The notes under the pieces: generated by a model
Database searches by the model: none
Told to the model about the DNA's origin: nothing
What the model saw: the letters and a program-made list of their open reading frames with translations, nothing else
Shown here: one piece after another, positions 61,196-64,000 of the stretch
Numbering within the stretch: the stretch's first letter is position 1
Layout of the letters: the number at the start of each line of letters is the position of its first letter
Origin: Vitis vinifera
Lineage: Eukaryota > Streptophyta > Magnoliopsida > Vitales > Vitaceae
Length of the DNA stretch: 64,000 nt
NCBI RefSeq assembly: GCF_030704535.1
Contig: NC_081823.1
Coordinates: 7,384,501-7,448,500 of the forward strand
Reading direction: 5' to 3'
Program-made: the position numbers and the translations under genes

Positions 61196-62233
61196 TATAT
61201 TATTATACCTTAATTATGTTCATTTGTACATTTACATATACAAACTTTTTCTTTTTTCTTTTCTTCTCTTAATTATTTATTTATTTTTTAGTTTTTATCT
61301 TTTACCTTTTTTCAGTTTTTTATTTTTTTATTTTTTTTATACAATTAGTATACCCTACAGACTTCCAAATCAAGAAATTAAAATTAATTTTGAGAATTAT
61401 TTTCATGAATAAAATCATATTTAGAAACTTAAATATAACACTATATACTTATTATATATAATACGAAGATTCTCAACATAATCCTTGTATTTTGAATTAT
61501 TAATTAAAACACTTTATCATAAAACACCTTAATTTTACTGTAAAAATAATTAATTTTTAGAGCAAATTTATAAAAAAAGAAAAAAGCTAGACATGTTCTT
61601 AAATTTTTAAGGATAACTAAAGGCTGACCAAATCCGGCAAAAGCACGTGAGAAAAAGCTTTCACAAGCAAAATCAATCTAAGGCGTTACCTTTATTGCTA
61701 TTTTTCCTTTTTATCCCAATGTAGGCAGTGAAGTAGAATTTTTCTGACTCTGGATTCTTTGGGCAGTCCCAAGATTTGGACTCAAAAGAGTCTTGGGTCA
61801 TGGGGAGAGGAGCCGAGCCTAAGGATTCATGTCAAGTTAAATTATTTGCAAAGCAGAAAGGTTAGACATTGGAAGCAAAAGGGCGGTGAGCACAGCTAGA
61901 AAAAGTGCTTTATCGACACATGCTTTTGTTAAAGAGCAATATCATATCTTTCCACGAGTTTAGACACTTTCCTTCTCTTAAATCATAATATGTGGATATC
62001 ACAAATATTACTTTACGTGTCACTGACTCAACCCCAGAAGTATCCACCAAAGATCTCTTTTTTAATCATAAGGCTTAATTAATAATTTAGTAAATTTAAT
62101 AATCATTTTTTTACAGATAATTCTTCATGGGAAACTCATGAAATGACATGTGAACTGTTTTGTGAATTGGGTATAGATTGATTATCTATAATTATAACCG
62201 AGGAAGCATGGAAACCCAGATTCAAACCGACAT

Positions 62234-62491
62234 GCCACGTCCCTCCAACTTCTTTAATGGTACGTGTGGTCACTTTATATTGACTCTCAAGCACCAGGAC
62301 AGACAGAGCCAAGTTGCATTCACATTACAAATCATTCAATCAGATCAGCAAATGGGCAATCAATATACCTCAAAGGTTCCTTTTTCTCCATCTATAAATA
62401 GGGGTTACTCACACTTCACTCATCCATCCCTCCAGCAAACAAGCTTCTTTTGAGTCTCTCATTGCTTCCCAGTTTTCATTCCCCTAAAGTA
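62234..62491 (+). promoter_or_regulatory. Core promoter of glycine-rich gene 3
   Basis: GCCACGTCCC is at 62234-62243 and a TATA box (TATAAATA) at 62393-62400, about 92 bp before the ATG. TACGTGTGGTCAC lies between. Outside these motifs the promoter is only weakly similar to those of genes 1 and 2, so this gene is the more distant paralogue. Confidence 0.65.
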
Positions 62492-62882
62492 ATGGCTTAC
62501 TCCAAGACGTTTCTCCTTCTGGGTCTTCTATTCGCTGTTGTCCTTATCCTCTCCTCTGAGGTGTCGGCCAGAGAGCTAGCCGAGGCTGCACATACCCGTG
62601 AGTTTCCCACTTTTTTTTACACACTTGTTATATCAATTTACAGCTGATGTACTGTGACTAATTCAACTAATCCAATTTTTTTTTTTTGTTCTAATGACAG
62701 AAGGGAGTGTGGAAGACGCTAAGTCCTGGGGACATGGGCATGGCCATGGACATGAACACGAGCATGGCCACTGGGGACATGAACATGGGCACGGCCATGG
62801 GCATGGGCATGGGCATGGACACCACGGCCATGGTGGTGCTGGTGAGACTGTGGAGAATGAAACTGAAGCTGGCGAGAATTAG
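62492..62882 (+). CDS. Secreted glycine/histidine-rich protein 3 (GRP family)
   Basis: Exons 62492-62597 and 62701-62882 join in phase 1 to 95 aa. The signal peptide is MAYSKTFLLLGLLFAVVLIL with probable cleavage after SSEVSA, then RELAEAAHT. The mature part has GSVEDAKSWG, then a long Gly-His and Glu-His run (GHGHGHGHEHEHGHWGHEHG and a further GHGHGH stretch) and an acidic tail (GETVENETEAGEN). It has the most His of the three, with alternating His that could chelate Cu, Zn or Ni; this is an inference from composition. The DNA is a GGGCATGGNCAT-like minisatellite, which explains length differences among paralogues. It looks intact. Confidence 0.85.
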
Positions 62883-63659
62883 ATAGCATTTCTAGCTGCT
62901 GTATTTTCACGCCCATGGGTGGAAGTAGGTTGTGTGGTTTATGTGAGTTTGTATGTGAATAAGGCATGTGCTTGTCAGTGGTTGCCACCAATGTTCCTCT
63001 AGGAAGATGGTTGTGTTGCTTTGACAAGATGTTAAAGCATGTGTGAAACTTGCAGATGTCAACTTAATTATTGTCCTGAAATTAGAACTTTTTCCAAGTC
63101 CTTTGTCTCTATAAGCAAAGTAAGCAAAATAAGTAAGGTAAAAGCAGAAAGATCAAACAGGATTTCTCTGCATAATTAAGTATCTCCATTGATCTTTTTT
63201 AAATGAAGACTAAATATTTGTGGGTTCAGACCTCTTTACAGGTATTTGTGGGTTCTTGATTTCATTGTTCCATATGCTCTTACTTCTCATTGAAAAAAAG
63301 TTTTAAGTTAAATTGATAATTAAATAATAAGTTTTAAGATAATAGAATTTAATTTAAAATTAATGATCTTAAATCATTAAATATTAAGCATGACCATATT
63401 AATCCCACCAAACAAAGTAGTTGGCCATATATGATTTGCGTTTACCCATAATTGAATATTGATTAAATCATGTTTAATATAGTGAAATACGTAGATAGAA
63501 ATGAACAAGTATAGTGATACAGCTTTGTTCTAATAGACATAACAAGGAAATGAATACAAATAGTATTTTCACCATCATATTGTACAAAATCAAATACGTG
63601 GGAGAATCCATCCAAAGGAGCAACACAACAGAGTTAGCGATAAGCTTGAAGAACACTTG
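62883..63659. other. 3' side of gene 3 and AT-rich DNA
   Basis: It begins with a probable 3' untranslated region sharing TGTGAATAAGGCATGTG-like sequence with the corresponding part of genes 1 and 2 (ATCAATAAGGCATGTGGGCT). The rest is A/T-rich with no gene seen. Confidence 0.5.
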
Positions 63660-63912
63660 TAAAGTTGGTGGACATAAGGACAAATATAAGATGACGTGAG
63701 AGGGGACATCATCATTTTTGTATCTGTCACGTGAGTAAAGTCGAGTCATAAAGAATGCTGCCCAATAGATGTAGGGCACCAGCCCATAAACTGCATGCAT
63801 ATGAAGTTGAATGTTAAAGCTCAACCCCAGCACCTATCAGCTATGGGTCGGTCACTCAATTTTTTGGGACTGGGTGAAGTGAGCAGGGACGTATGCGATG
63901 CATAGGACATGG
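63660..63912. promoter_or_regulatory. ACGT-rich non-coding block, copy 5
   Basis: It has AAGTTGGTGGACATAAGGAC, GATGACGTGAGAGGGGACAT and GTCACGTGAG, then GTGAAGTGAGCAGGGACGTA and TGCGATGCATAGGACATGGT. It is the closest relative of copy 4 and lies about 0.8 kb downstream of gene 3. Confidence 0.55.
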
Positions 63913-64000
63913 TTGGATATTAATTTGCATGAAATTTTTGAGCTCCAAGCCTGCAACTTGATATGGTAATATGTAAACACTGAAAAGGAAATGTTAAACT

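Noticed and set aside
62178-62453. 91-residue open frame upstream of gene 3
   Set aside because: It spans the promoter and TATA box, and the start of the true gene follows; no similarity is recognised.

Overview
The window is nuclear DNA of a eudicot plant: AT-rich intergenic sequence, GT-AG introns, plant-specific families and a dense load of transposon remains. The TAF6, FtsZ1 and V-ATPase subunit e genes and the style of the repeats suggest grapevine (Vitis) or a close relative; that is an inference from memory, not a search.

Bases 1-16,500 are gene-dense and hold three conserved single-copy-type genes. TAF6 (+, 1016-7844, 12 coding exons, 547 aa) and plastid-division FTSZ1 (-, 8216-12529, 6 exons, 422 aa) stand tail to tail, followed by V-ATPase subunit e (-, 14421-15861, 3 exons, 70 aa). 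All three were rebuilt exon by exon with consistent phase, and all three look intact. A tRNA-derived SINE with a perfect 19-bp target duplication sits in TAF6 intron 1. A 308-bp tandem duplication sits in FTSZ1 intron 3, whose donor is GC rather than GT.

Bases 16,500-64,000 are accessory DNA built around three paralogous two-exon genes for short secreted Gly/His-rich proteins (GRP family) at 21.6, 52.3 and 62.5 kb. Each has a TATA box and the same GCCACGTCCC motif about 235-260 bp upstream of the ATG. The genes lie in partly duplicated surroundings: similar promoters, AT-rich spacers, and an ACGT-rich non-coding block seen five times.

Several mobile elements have landed in this cluster. The most unusual is a 3.2-kb element (24083-27248) with near-identical terminal inverted repeats. 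Its interior has no genes and is an array of about 28 copies of a 31-bp perfect palindrome separated by A/T tracts. A paralogous empty site in the window points to a 3-bp target duplication. A 14.3-kb CACTA (En/Spm) element (30470-44729, TSD GTT) carries a TNP2 transposase with three in-frame stops, a Ptta/En-Spm plus Ulp1-protease gene, and captured peroxidase and gag-like fragments. A 2.1-kb LTR-element fossil (46029-48084, TSD TGAAA) contains an inverted third LTR and large internal palindromes. A second CACTA-type end (55218), carrying hairpins with the same GTCTCTTCAAGAGAC core as the 24-27 kb array, a copia-like fossil with two LTRs (57529-58881) and several MITEs complete the picture.

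The three housekeeping genes share no pathway. The best candidate for something undescribed is the palindrome-array element and its sequence link to CACTA-type ends.
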